Part shown: one piece after another, positions 32,590-44,150 of the stretch
Layout of the letters: each line of letters begins with the position of its first letter
Numbering within the stretch: position 1 is the first letter of the stretch
Assembly (NCBI GenBank): GCA_037127315.1
Contig: JBBBDQ010001944.1
Span: forward strand, 226,001-290,000
Source: Ascarosepion bandense
Lineage: Eukaryota > Mollusca > Cephalopoda > Sepiida > Sepiidae
Direction: 5' to 3'
Length of the DNA: 64,000 bases
The notes under the pieces: generated by a model
The model's input: only the letters and a program-made list of their open reading frames with translations
What the model was told of the DNA's origin: nothing
The model's database searches: none
Made by a program: the position numbers and the translations under genes

Positions 32590-32959
32590 ATACTGTTGTT
32601 TTAAAAGTCTTCCTGACTGACAGTCTTTAATGAAGAAGCTAATATCTAACCCATCCATCGGGATCACCAATGTAACTTTCTGCTCAACCATAAAAAGACA
32701 TCGCTGAAAAAACAGTTATAATATACTTATTCATCATATATTCTATTGCGATGTTTAATTAAAGGGGTTCCTTTGGTTGCTTTCACGTCTTCAACCATTG
32801 TTGTATTTATTCTGCATCTTTCTTCCTGTTTGCTTTTACATCGCCCGTATCTTCCTACCGGGAAACCCACACAATTGTTATTATTTTATTAATCTCGCTC
32901 ATATATTTTTACCTATTTGCATCTCCCTTTCTTTCTAAGATTTTTTTTATTGTTCTTTG
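32590..32959. other. 0.37 kb without recognised features
   Basis: AT-rich. Nothing supported. Confidence 0.45.
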
Positions 32960-33110
32960 TTTTCATAAATATATACCGCTTTACATTTGGCGGTGATTTT
33001 TTCCTTTATATATATATATATATATATTGTTTAATTATTTAGTTTTTGGTTATAATAAAATTAGACCAATGCACATTTGTATTAAAAAGTGTTGATAGCA
33101 CCACGATGCA
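32960..33110 (+). repeat. Dispersed repeat with internal TA tract
   Basis: ACCGCTTTACATTTGGCGG, a TA run at 33007-33027, then TTATTTAGTTTTTGG and AGACCAATGCACATTTG. Same organisation as 31562-31735. Confidence 0.75.
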
Positions 33111-33313
33111 GAACTGAGACTTTGTCAACATTTTCTATTTTCCTTTTTAATTGTTATCTGATCTCTGATGAACTTTATCGCAAAATATTGTAATCACATC
33201 ATTTAATAAGTATACAATATATTGTTCTGTTTGTTATTTATATCTTCCTTACGACCCATGGCAAAGTTTGTATATATGAAGCTCAAGAATAAATATCAGT
33301 AATTATATTATAT

Positions 33314-34382
33314 ATAAGTCAACCAAAAAGTCCTTGTCATGTTTAAATCGTATGGGAAGAAGTGATCACTGATGCAAATGAGCTGAAATGGAGGCGTAGC
33401 ACACACAAATCCGTCATAGCACGAGAATTGGCAAGGAAACACAGCAGTGTCGAAGCAGTTCTTTTAGAGTTGCCAGCTTTATGACTTGTCTACAGGCGCA
33501 TAAAGTTGCTGAATACATCAAGCATTTGTGGCTAAAGCTGTGAGTGAACTGACCGCCTGTTATTTGTTCCTGAATTTCAGGTCGGATGATCTGTCATTTT
33601 GTGACGAGTAGCGCATTGACCAACCACAGGTCCTGGTTGAAGAGTGCCTGAAGAAGACTATGGAAGAAGACAACAGCTAAACCTGTGGTGACCTTACCAA
33701 AAGCTTCCAGGTTTCTGCTGAAACAGTTAGACTTCACCTGCACTTCATACGGAAAGCATACATGTTGAAGAAGTGGATACCCCACACTGTCGTAAGCCAG
33801 AAGCAACAATGAGCAACAACCTGTTTCTCGCTGCATTCTCATAACAAAAAGTTGCCCATATTTGCTCACAAGTCACAAAAACGGGTCTTGAATGACACTC
33901 CTATGCGAGCCAGACATTGGTTGTCTCCACGGGATCTTGTGGCTCACACCACAAGACTACTTCTACAACCATGCCACATCATCTTTTGTATCTGGTAGGC
34001 TAGTCGACAAATTGAGCAATATGAGTATCTACCAACAGGTCTGTGCAACAGACACTGAAGCAGAAGGAGCCAGGATTGTTTAATCGCAAGAGTGTATTAA
34101 TTTTCCATAACAAAGCCAATCTTTACCTTGCGCATGTGACCAGGAATACCATACGGATATTACTTGAGCCATTCATCTTACTCAACGGCCAACAAATCCC
34201 TTATCATCCTTTTTCACGGGACATTCTTTGAAATTGAATTAGATTTACGGCGGACACTTACAGAGTTATTTGCATCCAAGACAGCGGATTTTTACCAGGG
34301 TATAACTAACGCTATGTCAAATGTGTGTATATCTTATTCATTTCTAATAAATCAACCACGTCTATAGTCTTTTTGGTAAGCT
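33314..34382 (+). mobile_element. mariner-like element, dead transposase
   Basis: Ends are AACCAAAAAGTCCTTG (left) and the inverse AGTCTTTTTGGTAAG (right), about 1.07 kb apart. Plus-strand frames, once stops and shifts are allowed, follow a mariner transposase. The N-terminal helix-turn-helix region gives VSAETVRLHLHFIRKAYMLKK, then WIPHTVV. The C-terminal part gives NKANLYLAHVTRNTI, a HP-F-S-D region, then LTELFASKTADFYQGI (34164-34367). The WVDPGQP-like catalytic middle is not recognisable and several stop codons lie in-frame. A relic, not active. Confidence 0.75.
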
Positions 34383-34539
34383 TGTATATAAATCTTTGCA
34401 TGTATATTTATTCGTATGTATTAATGAATATAAAAACATTATCCTACACCGATAGCCTAACTCAAGGTACACATATACTCTTCAGTAATGAATTGAGTTT
34501 TCCCGGTGACTAGCGTGTGTATGCACCACATATATATAA

Positions 34540-34777
34540 CAATATATAACACGCTAGACTTTTCCCTCTCTCATTCCATGCGAATATGGCTTAGGGAGTA
34601 TGGACTCCAACTGACTACAGATCGGTTGAATTTCGATCCCTACTGGAAACAATGGAAGTCTAGCCGAACTGATGAGCTGTGATACAGCGAAACAGTCTTG
34701 TATGTGGATGATATATATATATGTGTGTGTGTGCCTGCGTGCGTGTGTGTGTGTGTGTCATCTACATACAAACATAT
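34540..34777. repeat. Dispersed repeat with GAGCTGTGATACAGCG block
   Basis: TCTAGCCGAACTGATGAGCT, then GTGATACAGCGAAAC and TTGTATGTGGATGA match about 2340-2392. A TA/TG compound microsatellite follows at 34712-34759. Confidence 0.6.
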
Positions 34778-35616
34778 GTTGCGATCGATAAATTGTGGTC
34801 TAAATTAGGCAAAAAATGAAAATAACACTGAATTTAAAATTTTGTTTTAACAGATATATTTACCAAAATAACACAACAATATCTTCAAATACTAAAGAGT
34901 AAATTTATTCAATAAATCGCATTTAGCTTTATTTGCAGCCTCAAGGCGACTTCGGAATCTTCTAAATCACATTTATACGGTCACCTTGTTCAAATTTAGT
35001 TAGTGCTACCCTATTCCTTGCCTTCAGTTCACTTTTAAAGTTACTAGGAGATTTTTTGGTCACTTAAGGAACTTCGCCCCCACAAATAATAATAAAGGAG
35101 GTTGCAGTCTGAGAAATTAGGTGGCCAGATGCGAAGGGTGATGTCGTTGTAAAAATTGTCTGATAGCCATAACTGTGTTCTCCTGCTAGTGTGGCATGGT
35201 GTCGAGTACCGTTGCCAGACCTAGTGTTTTCCAGCAGCCAATATCTTGATCTAGAACACTACTCCATTTTCAATGACGTAGGCCTCCATGTTGAGTCTGA
35301 GGCCCTGTTGGAAGATGAATAGAGGCATGACGTCGCCATCACTAGTGATCAATAAAAACTTCAGACTTATCCAACTCTTTCCGAATCATCTGTACTGTCC
35401 TTAGATTGACACTCAAACACTTCAGCTTCTCGTGCAAATGTCAAACAGTAGAGCCTGCCGTTTCCAGATTTGTGGTAGAGTAAATTCTTTCATTCTGCTC
35501 TTTATCTTTCACACGGTGTCCAACTGAAGTTATACTACATGTGCAAAACGAAAAGCAAACAATGCGCATGCGCGAAATTGAAATAAAAAATGGCAACAAT
35601 TTTTCAATCGCATCCA

Positions 35617-35617
<1 letters not shown>
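34778..35617 (-). mobile_element. Tc1/mariner superfamily element, dead transposase
   Basis: Terminal repeats are TTGCGATCGATAAATTGT (left) and the inverse of TTTTTCAATCGCATCC (right), about 840 bp apart. On the minus strand the decayed transposase shows YVIENGVVF, then PCHTSRRTQLWLSDNFYNDI, then RIWPPNFSDCN. The TPCHTSRRTQ..L block and the WPPNSPDLNPLDY-like block surround the second catalytic aspartate region of Tc1-like transposases. Here the S-P-D-L-N-P motif is altered to F-S-D-C-N. Stops interrupt the frame. Confidence 0.75.

Positions 35618-35660
<43 letters not shown>
35618..35660. repeat. (TA)n microsatellite
   Basis: TA tract starting at the right end of the preceding transposon. 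TA is the target site of this transposon superfamily. Confidence 0.95.
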
Positions 35661-35664
<4 letters not shown>

Positions 35665-36261
35665 TCAGATACTTTAATCCAAGTGAAAAAAGCAGGAAGG
35701 TAAATTCCAAAAACCCGATCCTAATTAATATTAAAAATTTTAATATTAAAAAATGATACAGGAAGAGAGCTCCATGTAATAAAATATTACATAGCAAATA
35801 TGAATTAAAAAAAAGATTAATTCAATGATGTTGAGTGACCATTTCGATGTGAAAATCCCCACGGGGGATAACACATCACCTCAGCAACCGAAAAATCATT
35901 TCAGAAACTGGGGAAAAATCAGTCTAATTTTCCTTTTTAAATAGATTTGCAAAGAAATTAAAAAAGAAAAAGAAAATAAAAAAAGAAAAAGAAAGAAAAA
36001 GATAAAACAAAATAAAAACAAATAAACAAGAAAAGAAAAAATTGACATCGTCTGGGTTCACAAAAAAAAAGAAAACAGAATTGTAACTTAAAAATTAACA
36101 GACGACTGTGTTGAATTGATGTAAGGTTAAGCAACATTGAAAAAAGGTGGGAGATAAGAAAGAAAAAGGAAGGGAAGGAGGGAAAAAGAAAAGAAAAGAA
36201 AGAAAAAAATATATATATTACAGACGCTGGACATATTCAAAAACCTAACTTCCCAAAAACG

Positions 36262-36265
<4 letters not shown>
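35661..36265. repeat. Purine-rich low-complexity region
   Basis: From about 35935 to 36215 the plus strand is almost only A and G (AAAAAGAAAAAGAAA-type runs). No gene. Confidence 0.7.

Positions 36266-36322
<57 letters not shown>
36266..36322. repeat. (TA)n microsatellite
   Basis: Pure alternating tract. Confidence 0.95.
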
Positions 36323-36324
<2 letters not shown>

Positions 36325-36639
36325 TTCAAACATAAATAACGATAAACATGTCATTATATATCAGCAATATGCTGAGCACCTTCAGAGTTGCATAAAGAAA
36401 TCTCACACGACCGAATAAATTATTGCGAATGTATCTGATAAAAAAACAATATAATTCTTTTTCATTCACAACGCACCACGCTATAAATCCGTGGCCTAAT
36501 AAAACAACAACTTTTAGACAAAATTCAACTTCATTCATCAGCAGTCTCCTTCTAGGATGATAGACTGATTCCAACGCTCCTCTAACAATTCCATATTTTT
36601 TTCGTAGAATAATTTGTTTTTATCCTCAAAATAAGTCTC

Positions 36640-38278
36640 AGTTTACGATATCACTGGAACGATCATATTGGAGAAAGAGGAAATGCTCCCACGATGAGAA
36701 GAAAATATTAAAGATCTCTTCCACGACAAGAGAGACCAACCAATAGTAAACAAATAATGCTGAAGGATCGGAAATATTAAAATCCGAAGTGAAAGCTGCA
36801 ATGACCAAACTGAATAGGAACAAAGCAGCTGGACCAGACGGCATTGTAATAGAGACGTTGACAGCCTTAGAAGATTTTGGCATAGAGAAAAATACTGAAT
36901 TAATAAATGAAATATACAACAGTGGTATAATACCAGGTGACCTAAGCAAATCAATTTTCATAACTCTGCTTAATAAGCAGGGTTCAATCGAATGAAAACT
37001 CCACTGAACATTCAGTTTGATGAACAACATAACAAAGCTTATTGTCCGAATCCTGACGAATAGAGTGTGAAGCAGAATCAAACCGGAAATAGGACAAGAG
37101 CACTGCGGTTTTGTCAAGGATATTGGAACAAGGAATGCGTTATTTATGCTTAGGATGCTATCAGAAAGTGCGATACAAATGGAAAAGGAAGATTACCTGT
37201 GTTTTGTAGATTATGACAAGGCGTTCAACATAGTACGCTACCAGGAATCAACAGAAATGTTCAGCAACCTTGACATATTTAGCAAAGACATCAGTGTAAT
37301 AAAAAACCTCTACTGGCAGCAAACCGCCTGCATACGGACAAGAAACGTATTTAGCAGATATACAAAGATAGAAAGGGGCGTAAGACAAGGATGTGTCTTT
37401 TCATCTGATCTATTCAACTTGTACAGCAAGACTATTCTGAGAACCCTAGAAATTATGCCAGGATTCGTCATTGGTAGTCACAATGTGTACAACATAAGAT
37501 ACGCAGATGATACAGTGCTGACAGTAGATACGGAAAGAAAAATAAAACCCACCCCTAAACTGTTAGATGGAGAAGAACAAAAGAAAGGACTACAAATAAA
37601 TTACAAAAAACCGAATGTATAGTCATCAGCAAACAAAGGAGTCCAACATGCCAATTACAGGTTGGGGATACTAAAATCAAGCAAGTACAAACTTTTACGT
37701 ACTACGGAAGTGTTCTAACGGAAGACAGAAAGTGCGACACTGAGATCCAAAGAAGAATTGTAATAGCCAAGGACGCATTCTAGAAGCTGAGCAGAGTATT
37801 AAAAAACAGGAAAATTTAGCTAGAAACAACGAAAAGAGTACTGTATTGCTATGTGATGTCTGTCCTTCAATATGGCAGTGAATTCTTGACAATATTTTCA
37901 AAGCTGAATGAAAAACTTGAAAAAACTGAAATGTGATTCTACAGAAGGGTGCTGAGAATATCATAGATCAAGGTTTTAGAAAGGGTAGAAACGGAAAAAA
38001 AATTAATGATGATCATCAGAAAAGACAGATAAATTTCTTGGGACATGTAATGAGGAAGGAAGGCTTGAAGAATCTGATACTCACAGGTCAGATAGTGAGT
38101 AAAGGGGAAAGGAGAAAGCAGCGGATAACATATTTAATGAGCCTGAGCAGGTGGATGGCAGAGGGAGATTTGGGTGGGGTAACAGGCGAAAGTGTGTGCT
38201 AAGAGCCAACAGGGATAGGAGACGTGAAAAGCCATTATCACCTAAGTTCTGAAAGAACATTGCACATAGAAGAAGAAG
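36640..38278 (+). mobile_element. RTE-like LINE with reverse transcriptase core, inactivated
   Basis: The longest LINE fragment in the window. Order on the plus strand: NRNKAAGPDGI (RT motif with A-G-P-D) near 36810, then FVDYDKAFNIV (motif A) near 37203, IERGVRQGC (motif B) near 37370, IRYADDTVLT (motif C) near 37494, then TCQLQVGDTKI and the RRRIVIAKDAF region near 37750, CYVMSVLQYGSE, then QINFLGHVMRKEGLKNLI (38010 onward), and an A-G-A-A-G-rich 3' tail at 38255-38278. The endonuclease domain is absent. Frameshifts separate 36789-36995, 37146-37622 and the C-terminal parts. Confidence 0.9.
36789..37622 (+). pseudogene. RTE reverse transcriptase, broken
   Basis: Two open frames make up the reverse transcriptase core. 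The first (36789-36995, 68 codons) holds NKAAGPDGIVIETLTALEDF at residues 11-30 and a P-G-D-L-S-K-S motif. The second (37146-37622, 158 codons) holds FVDYDKAF (residues 20-27, the catalytic aspartate is the D of VDYDK), GVRQGC (78-83) and YADD (119-122), so all the catalytic aspartates are still present. Between them (36996-37145) are several stops, including an early TGA after QGSIE. The enzyme's job would be target-primed reverse transcription of the LINE RNA at a nicked chromosomal site. Here it cannot be made whole. Confidence 0.85.
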
Positions 38279-38280
38279 AA

Positions 38281-38900
38281 TATTTTCACTTGCCCCTATC
38301 CCTAGTAGTACGTTATATTTTTCTTTTGGTATCACTATAAAACCCCGCTCCACCTGCTCAAGCCCATCAAGTAGGTCTCGTGCTGCTTTCCCCTGTCTTT
38401 CTTTTTCTCTATCAGTCTTGTGAGTATTAGTTTCTCCAAGCCTTCCTTTCACATTAAGTGTCCCAGATCCCTCTGTTGTCTCTTTCTACTGCCAAAGGTA
38501 AGTTTCATTTTCATTTGCTTCCTCTTTAAAACTTCCTCGTTGCTCACATGTTTGGTCCCTGGTATCCTCAGCATCCTTCTGTAGAACCACATTTCTGTTA
38601 CTTCAAGTCTCTCCTTCATCTTTAAGAAGATTGTCAGGTCTTCGTTGTCATATAGGAGGCCAGATATCACATAACAGTCCAGTCCTCTTTTCTTTGTCTC
38701 CAACGAAACCTTCCTGTCTTTCAGGACTCTGCTCCGCCTTTAAAATGCGTCCTTGGCCATGCAAATCCGTCTTCGAATCTCGATGTCGCATTTTCCATCT
38801 GCTGTCAGAATGCTTCCCAGGTTTTTAAATTTCTATACCTGTTTGATTTTACTGTAGTTGGCATTTTGGAGACCTCATTTACTTTTCTTAAATCCGTTGA
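38281..38900 (-). mobile_element. RTE-like LINE 3' end, tail-to-tail with the previous copy
   Basis: The minus strand gives METKKRGLDCYVISGLLYDN, then a TEMWFYRRMLRIPGTKHVSN motif (38449-38703), then downstream the RDLLDGLEQ and LMSLSRW-like region. Its 3' end is next to the 3' end of 36640-38278, so the pair is an inverted arrangement with tails facing. The far 3' tail of this copy (the AGAAG repeat) is missing. Confidence 0.8.
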
Positions 38901-39297
38901 GTTAGCAATCAATTTCATGTTTGTCTCTATAGTAAAATTATTTACAATGAATTTCTAGTGTAAAATCATTAATTGTTAGTTAACATGCAAATTCTACATC
39001 GTTCCTATCGATTTGTTGTGAAGAGATCTTGTCTAGAAATGCATAAAAAGTAATCTGATTGTTAATTGTTAGGCATTATGTCGCTGGATACTAACAGGGG
39101 ATTACCGATAAATAATGTTTTGATTGTAAGCTAAAATATATCTTATGCTATAAAATATATTTATCTTATGCTATAAAAATAACGTATTTAGAATATTACA
39201 ACCTTAAATGTTAAAAGCATCACAAAAGAAAACTTTTATGGCATATAAATGGTTGACCTAACAAACGACGCACTTATTTACATTTTTAAAAAATCAC
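38901..39297. other. 0.4 kb without recognised features
   Basis: AT-rich. Nothing recognised. Confidence 0.5.
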
Positions 39298-39382
39298 ATA
39301 TCTTCTTCTTTTTCTTCTTCTTCTGCTCCTCCTCCTCTTCCTCCTTCTTCTTCTTTTCCTCCTCCTTCTTCTTCGTCTTCTT
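39298..39382. repeat. (TTC/TCC)n low-complexity tract
   Basis: TTC and TCC triplets in irregular order. They encode Phe/Ser runs only as an artefact. Confidence 0.9.
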
Positions 39383-39870
39383 GATGTGCGGTGGGGGCTA
39401 CATAAGAGTAAAAATTAGACAGAAAAGAGTAAAGAGAGGGACGAACCAGTTAAAAAGGAGCAAGAGAAGGAAGTGAATATAGGTGATAACAGTTGCAGAG
39501 GTGGAGAGATAGTAAAGGATATACAGGGTGGTGAAGAAAGAACTAGGGTCAGGGTGGTGAAGAAAGAACTAGGGTCAAACGGTTGAGAGATGAGCATTGA
39601 CCTTGCATTTAAATTCATGGAGATTGTAGCTGTCAGGAAAGCAAGAATAAGGAAGCGATTTCTACAGGCGGGAAGTGCGAGAAAAAAGCTGCAGTAGTAG
39701 AAATGTCGTCTGCATTTGTTGGATCTAACTGTGAATGGGTAAGACCCGGTTGCCAGTCTGCTTGCACGAGAAAACACATGTTACAGAGGTACCAGTGACA
39801 TCAGTTCGTTGGAGCAGAAGCCATGAAAGTATTTATAGAACAGACAAAGGGAAGCCACATCCCGTCAGTG
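39383..39870 (-). mobile_element. CR1/L2-like LINE 3' end
   Basis: The minus-strand frame 39415-39777 encodes SRASRLATGSYPFTVRSNKC and an FLALPACRNRF-like stretch, with a Ser-rich C-terminus. At 39525-39576 the 26-bp unit AGGGTGGTGAAGAAAGAAC + TAGGGTC occurs twice in tandem. The 5' boundary (GAAGCCACATCCCGTC) meets an RTE fragment. Confidence 0.75.
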
Positions 39871-39879
39871 GGAGGGTTC

Positions 39880-39970
39880 TTCCTCCTCTATGTGCCATGT
39901 CCCTTCAAATATTAGGAGATCGCGGCCTTCCACAGCTTCCTATCCCTAGTAGATCTTAACACGCTTTTTT
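39880..39970 (-). mobile_element. RTE 3' terminal fragment
   Basis: CTATGTGCCATGTCCC, then AGGAGATCGCGGCCTTCC, then CTTCCTATCCCTAG; ends in TTTTTTCCTC where a second RTE end begins. Two RTE 3' ends are stacked head to tail. Confidence 0.75.
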
Positions 39971-40480
39971 CCTCTTCTTCTTCTATGTGCCATGTTCATT
40001 CAAGTCATAGGCGATCATGGCCTTCGACATCTCCCTATCTCTTGTAGCTCTTAACAACCCTTCTCCTGTTACCCCTCCCGAACCCTACTCTTCCATCTAT
40101 TTGTTAAAGCCCATCGAATATGTCACACGTTGCTTTTCCCTGTCTCTCTTTCCCTCTATCTTGTGAGTATCACACTCTCCAAGCCCTTTTTTCTCATTAC
40201 ATGTTTCAGAAACTTCAGATTCCTTTTGCTAATGTTACTATTAGTTTTTTCGTTTCTATCCTCTCTGAAACCTCGTCGTCGCTCACATGTTCAGTCCATA
40301 GTATCCTCAGCACCCTTCTGTAGAACCACATTTCGGTTACTTCATGTCTTACCTTTATTTTTCATGGGCCTGTCCCGCATTCGCTGCCACATTGAAGCAC
40401 AGGCCTCACATGAGAATCTAGTACTCTCTTCTTTGTTTCCAACGAAATTTACCTTGTTCTCAATACTCTGTTTGTCTTGA
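39971..40480 (-). mobile_element. RTE-like LINE 3' end
   Basis: Starts with TCTATGTGCCATGTTC and carries the usual block order (GGCGATCATGGCCTTCG, TCTCCAAGCCCTTTTTTC, CACCCTTCTGTAG). Stops at a CTTGTTCTCAATACTCTG block near 40470. Frames are broken. Confidence 0.75.
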
Positions 40481-40916
40481 ATTATATACTTTGCTTTAAA
40501 CTGACAGACCCAAAGAACCGTCTTTTAATTATATTCGTCTTTTAAATATCTTCGTTTCGTCGCCCTGAGGCGTTTGGTTTAAATTTCTTGGGAAAACAGA
40601 AATGTTTATTCGAGAACGATCGCTAATTCGAGTCATTCGTTTATGCAAACTGCAACTGTATTTAATATGTCAACGGTTTATTAGTTTTAGTTTTCATGGT
40701 GCGTGTATAGGGTGTGTGCAAAATTCAACAGTAACTTTTTTTTTTACTTAAATGTTATATACATGGCAAAAAAAACAAAAATATTTTTCTTTTAAATTGA
40801 ACTATTTGAGAAATCTTAAAGCAGATGTAGACGGGTTCGAATTTGTATTTGAAATCTCGTACAGATGATATATATTGTCTCAGTAGCTCTCTCTGTCTAA
40901 GCAGAAAGAATGCCAA
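40481..40916. other. 0.43 kb without recognised features
   Basis: AT-rich. Nothing supported. Confidence 0.5.
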
Positions 40917-40930
40917 CACACACACACACA

Positions 40931-41008
<78 letters not shown>
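40917..41008. repeat. (AC)n microsatellite
   Basis: About 85 bp of AC with a few GAC interruptions near the left end, and GACAGACAG at the right. Confidence 0.95.
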
Positions 41009-41010
<2 letters not shown>

Positions 41011-41184
41011 GACAGTTCTGGAAATTTCTCCACTCTTCTACAATAGATAAAACAGGAATAATATATAGAACTATATAGAAATATAGTTTTAAACTGTTTC
41101 GCTAATGCTCCCAAATTGGAGTGCCTACCCTTTTTAGAAATTTGTTCGGCTTTCTGTCAAGTTTTCCCACTCTATTTTCATATT

Positions 41185-43365
41185 CTTCTTTTCGAATTAT
41201 TTCATATTTTTTCTTTCATATTCTTTCATATCATTTCATATTCTTTCTTTCATAATATTTCATGTGTTTTCATATACTTTCTTTCATATTTTTATATTCT
41301 ATCTTTCATAATCTTTCATATTATTTCATATTTTTTCTTTCATATTATTTCATATTTTTTTCATATTCTTTCTTTCATATTTTTCATATTTTTCTTTTAT
41401 AATATTCCATATTATTTCATATACCTTCTTCCATATTAGTTCATATTGTTGCAAATTCTTTCTTTCATATTTTTCATATTCTTTCTTTTATAATATTTCA
41501 TATTATTTCATGTTTTTTCATCTTCTTTCGTTTATATTTTTTATATTCTTTTTTCATAATCTTTCATATTATTTCATACTCTTTCTATCACATTATTTCA
41601 GTTTTTTAGTATAATTTCATATTTTTCATATTCTTCCTTTTATAATCTTTCATATTAATTCATATTCTTTCTTTAGTATCCTTTCATATATTTCATATTC
41701 TTTCTTTCATATTATTTCATATTTTTCATATGCTTTCTTTCGTACTTTTTCATATTCTTTCTTTTATAATCTTTCATATTATTTCATATTTTTTCTTTCA
41801 TATAATTTTTTCTTTTTCCATAATCTATCTTTCACATTTTTCATATAATTTTTTTCATAAACTTGCATATTATTTCATATTCTTTCTTTCATATTATTTC
41901 ATTGATTTCATTCTCTTTCTTTCATACTTTTTCATATTATTTCTTATTCTTTAATTAGTATTATTTCATATTTTTCATATTCTTTCTTTCTAAATCTCTC
42001 ATATTATTTCAAAATTTTCATATTCATTTTTTCATATCTTTTATATTCTTTTGTTCATAATCTTTCATATTATTTCATATTCTTTCTTTCTTATTTTCAT
42101 ATTCTTTCTTTTATAATCGTTCCTATTATTTCATATTCTTTTTTTCGTATCCTTTAATATTTTCATATTCCTTCTTACATAATCTTTCATATTATTTCAT
42201 ATTCTTTTTTTCATATTATTATTATTATTTTTTATATTATTTCATATTTTCCATATTCTTTCTTTCATATTTTTCAAATTCTTTCTTTCATAATCTTTCA
42301 TATTATTTCATACACTTTCTATCATATTATTACATATTTTTTCATATTCTTTCTCACATCATTTTTCATATTATTTCATATTCTTTCTTTCATATTATTT
42401 CCTGTTTATTTTATTTTCTGTCTTTCATATTTTCCATATTCTTTCTTCCGTATACGTTCATATTTTTCATATTATTTTATTATAATCTTTCATCTTATGT
42501 CATATTCTTTTTTATATTATTTCATATTTTCCATATTCTTTCTTTCATATTTTTCAAATTCTTTCTTTTATAATCTTTCATATTATTTCATACACTTTCT
42601 ATCATATTATTACATATTTTTTCATATTCTTTCTCACATCATTTTTCATATTATTTCATATTCTTTCTTTCATATTTTTAATATTCTTTCTTTATAATCT
42701 TTCATATTATTTGAAATTCTTTCTTTCATATTATTACATTTTTCTTCATATTGTTTCTTTTATATTTTTCATATTTTTTCTTTCATAATCTTTCATATTA
42801 TTTCACATTTCTTTTCATATTGTTTCATATATTTTAGCATAATTTCTTTTTTTTCATATGCTTTCTTTTATAAGCTTTCATATTATTTCATTTTCTTTTT
42901 TCATATTATTTTATAATTTTTTCATATTCTTTCTTTCATATTTTTCATATTCTTTCTTTCATAATCTTTCATATTATTTCATATTCTTTCTTTCCTATTC
43001 TTTCCTATTTTCATATTCTTTCTTTTTTAATTCTTCATATTATTTCATATTCTTTCTTTCACATTAATTCATATTTTTTCATATTCTTTTTTTCATATTT
43101 TTCATAGTCTTTCTTTCATAATCTTTCATATTATTATATATTTTGCCTTTTATTTTATTTCAATATTTTTAATATTTTTTGTTTCATAATTTTTCATATT
43201 AATTCAGATTCTTTCTTTCGTATTAATTCATATTTTTCATAATCTTTCTTTCTGAATCTTTCATATCATTTCATATTTTTCTTTCATATTATTTTATATT
43301 TTTTCATATTCTTTCTTTCATATTTTTCATATTCTTTCTTTTATATTCTTTTTTTCTTTCTATCT
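41185..43365. repeat. 2.2-kb degenerate TTTCATATTCTTTC satellite
   Basis: Irregular tandem units built from TTTCATATTATTTCATATTC and CTTTCTTTCAT, with many substitutions and small indels. Within it a larger unit is duplicated: TTCATATTTTCCATATTC begins at 42241 and again at 42521 (280-bp offset), and the following ~170 bases, including TTATTTCATACACTTTC, agree. The Phe-, Tyr- and Ser-rich frames in it come from the repeat and are not genes. Confidence 0.95.
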
Positions 43366-43774
43366 TTTTTTCTCTCTTTTCAACTAGTTTTGGCATACAT
43401 TACAATTCCTATTTCTTCTTCATTTTAAATATTACTGATATTGTGATATAGCGATATCGCATTGTGCCATACAATCTTCACATATCCCAAGTTGCAGAGC
43501 AAAGTTCGGGCACACAAGAAGATCGTATCGCAAGTGTGACTGATATGGGTGTTTTCTTTTCTTTATATATTAAACGTTCGTCGATTCAAACCATTTCCTT
43601 GTTTCTCTAAAAGAAAAAATCACATTTTAGAAGAAAGAAAACTAAAATCACCGCCATTTACATGCTATATTCTTTCAGTATGTCGGTAATGTTGGTTCTC
43701 CAAATGCACTCTGTTCTTTTTAGGTTTATGCAATATATCTATTGATTTTTTTCTCTCTAACATTCAAACTGGAG
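43366..43774. other. 0.4 kb without recognised features
   Basis: Pyrimidine-rich start, then unremarkable sequence. AAAATCACCGCCATTTACA at 43646 loosely echoes the GGCGGTGATTTTT of the 33 kb repeat in inverse form. Confidence 0.45.
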
Positions 43775-44150
43775 TCAAGTGGTTAAGAGATGGGTATTGA
43801 CATTGCATTTAAATTCCTGGAGATTGTAGCCGTCAAGAAAGCAAGAAAATGAAAGAAAGGCTGGAAGTGCGAGAAAAAACTGCTGGTGTAGAATTGTCGG
43901 CTACATTTGGTTGATCTAACTGTGAATGTGTGGGACCCAGTTTCCAGTCTTGTTGCACGAGTGAACTTATATGACATTGGCACCAGTGACTTATGTTCAT
44001 CGGAGCAGAGGCCATAAAAATATTTATAGAACAGACAGAAGGAAGCCACATCCCGTCGGCGAGAAAGCGGCTGGAGTCGAGCCGCCAAGTCGGTACCTAT
44101 CACATTACTGATTCTCTTTGGAGACTGTCGAGAACAATGAGATGAACAGC
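43775..44150 (-). mobile_element. CR1/L2-like LINE 3' end
   Basis: The minus-strand frame 43783-44190 (135 codons) reads QSPKRISNVIGTDLAARLQP, LSRRRDVASFCLFYKYFYGL, CSDEHKSLVP, then RLETGSHTFTVRSTKC and FFSHFQPFFHFL. This is the longest version upstream of the CLFYKYF motif and shows the RDVASLCL element of L2/CR1-like C-termini. Confidence 0.8.

Noticed and set aside
41116..43067. Several Phe/Tyr/Ser-rich frames in the satellite
   Set aside because: They follow the repeat unit and are not conserved in any frame sense.
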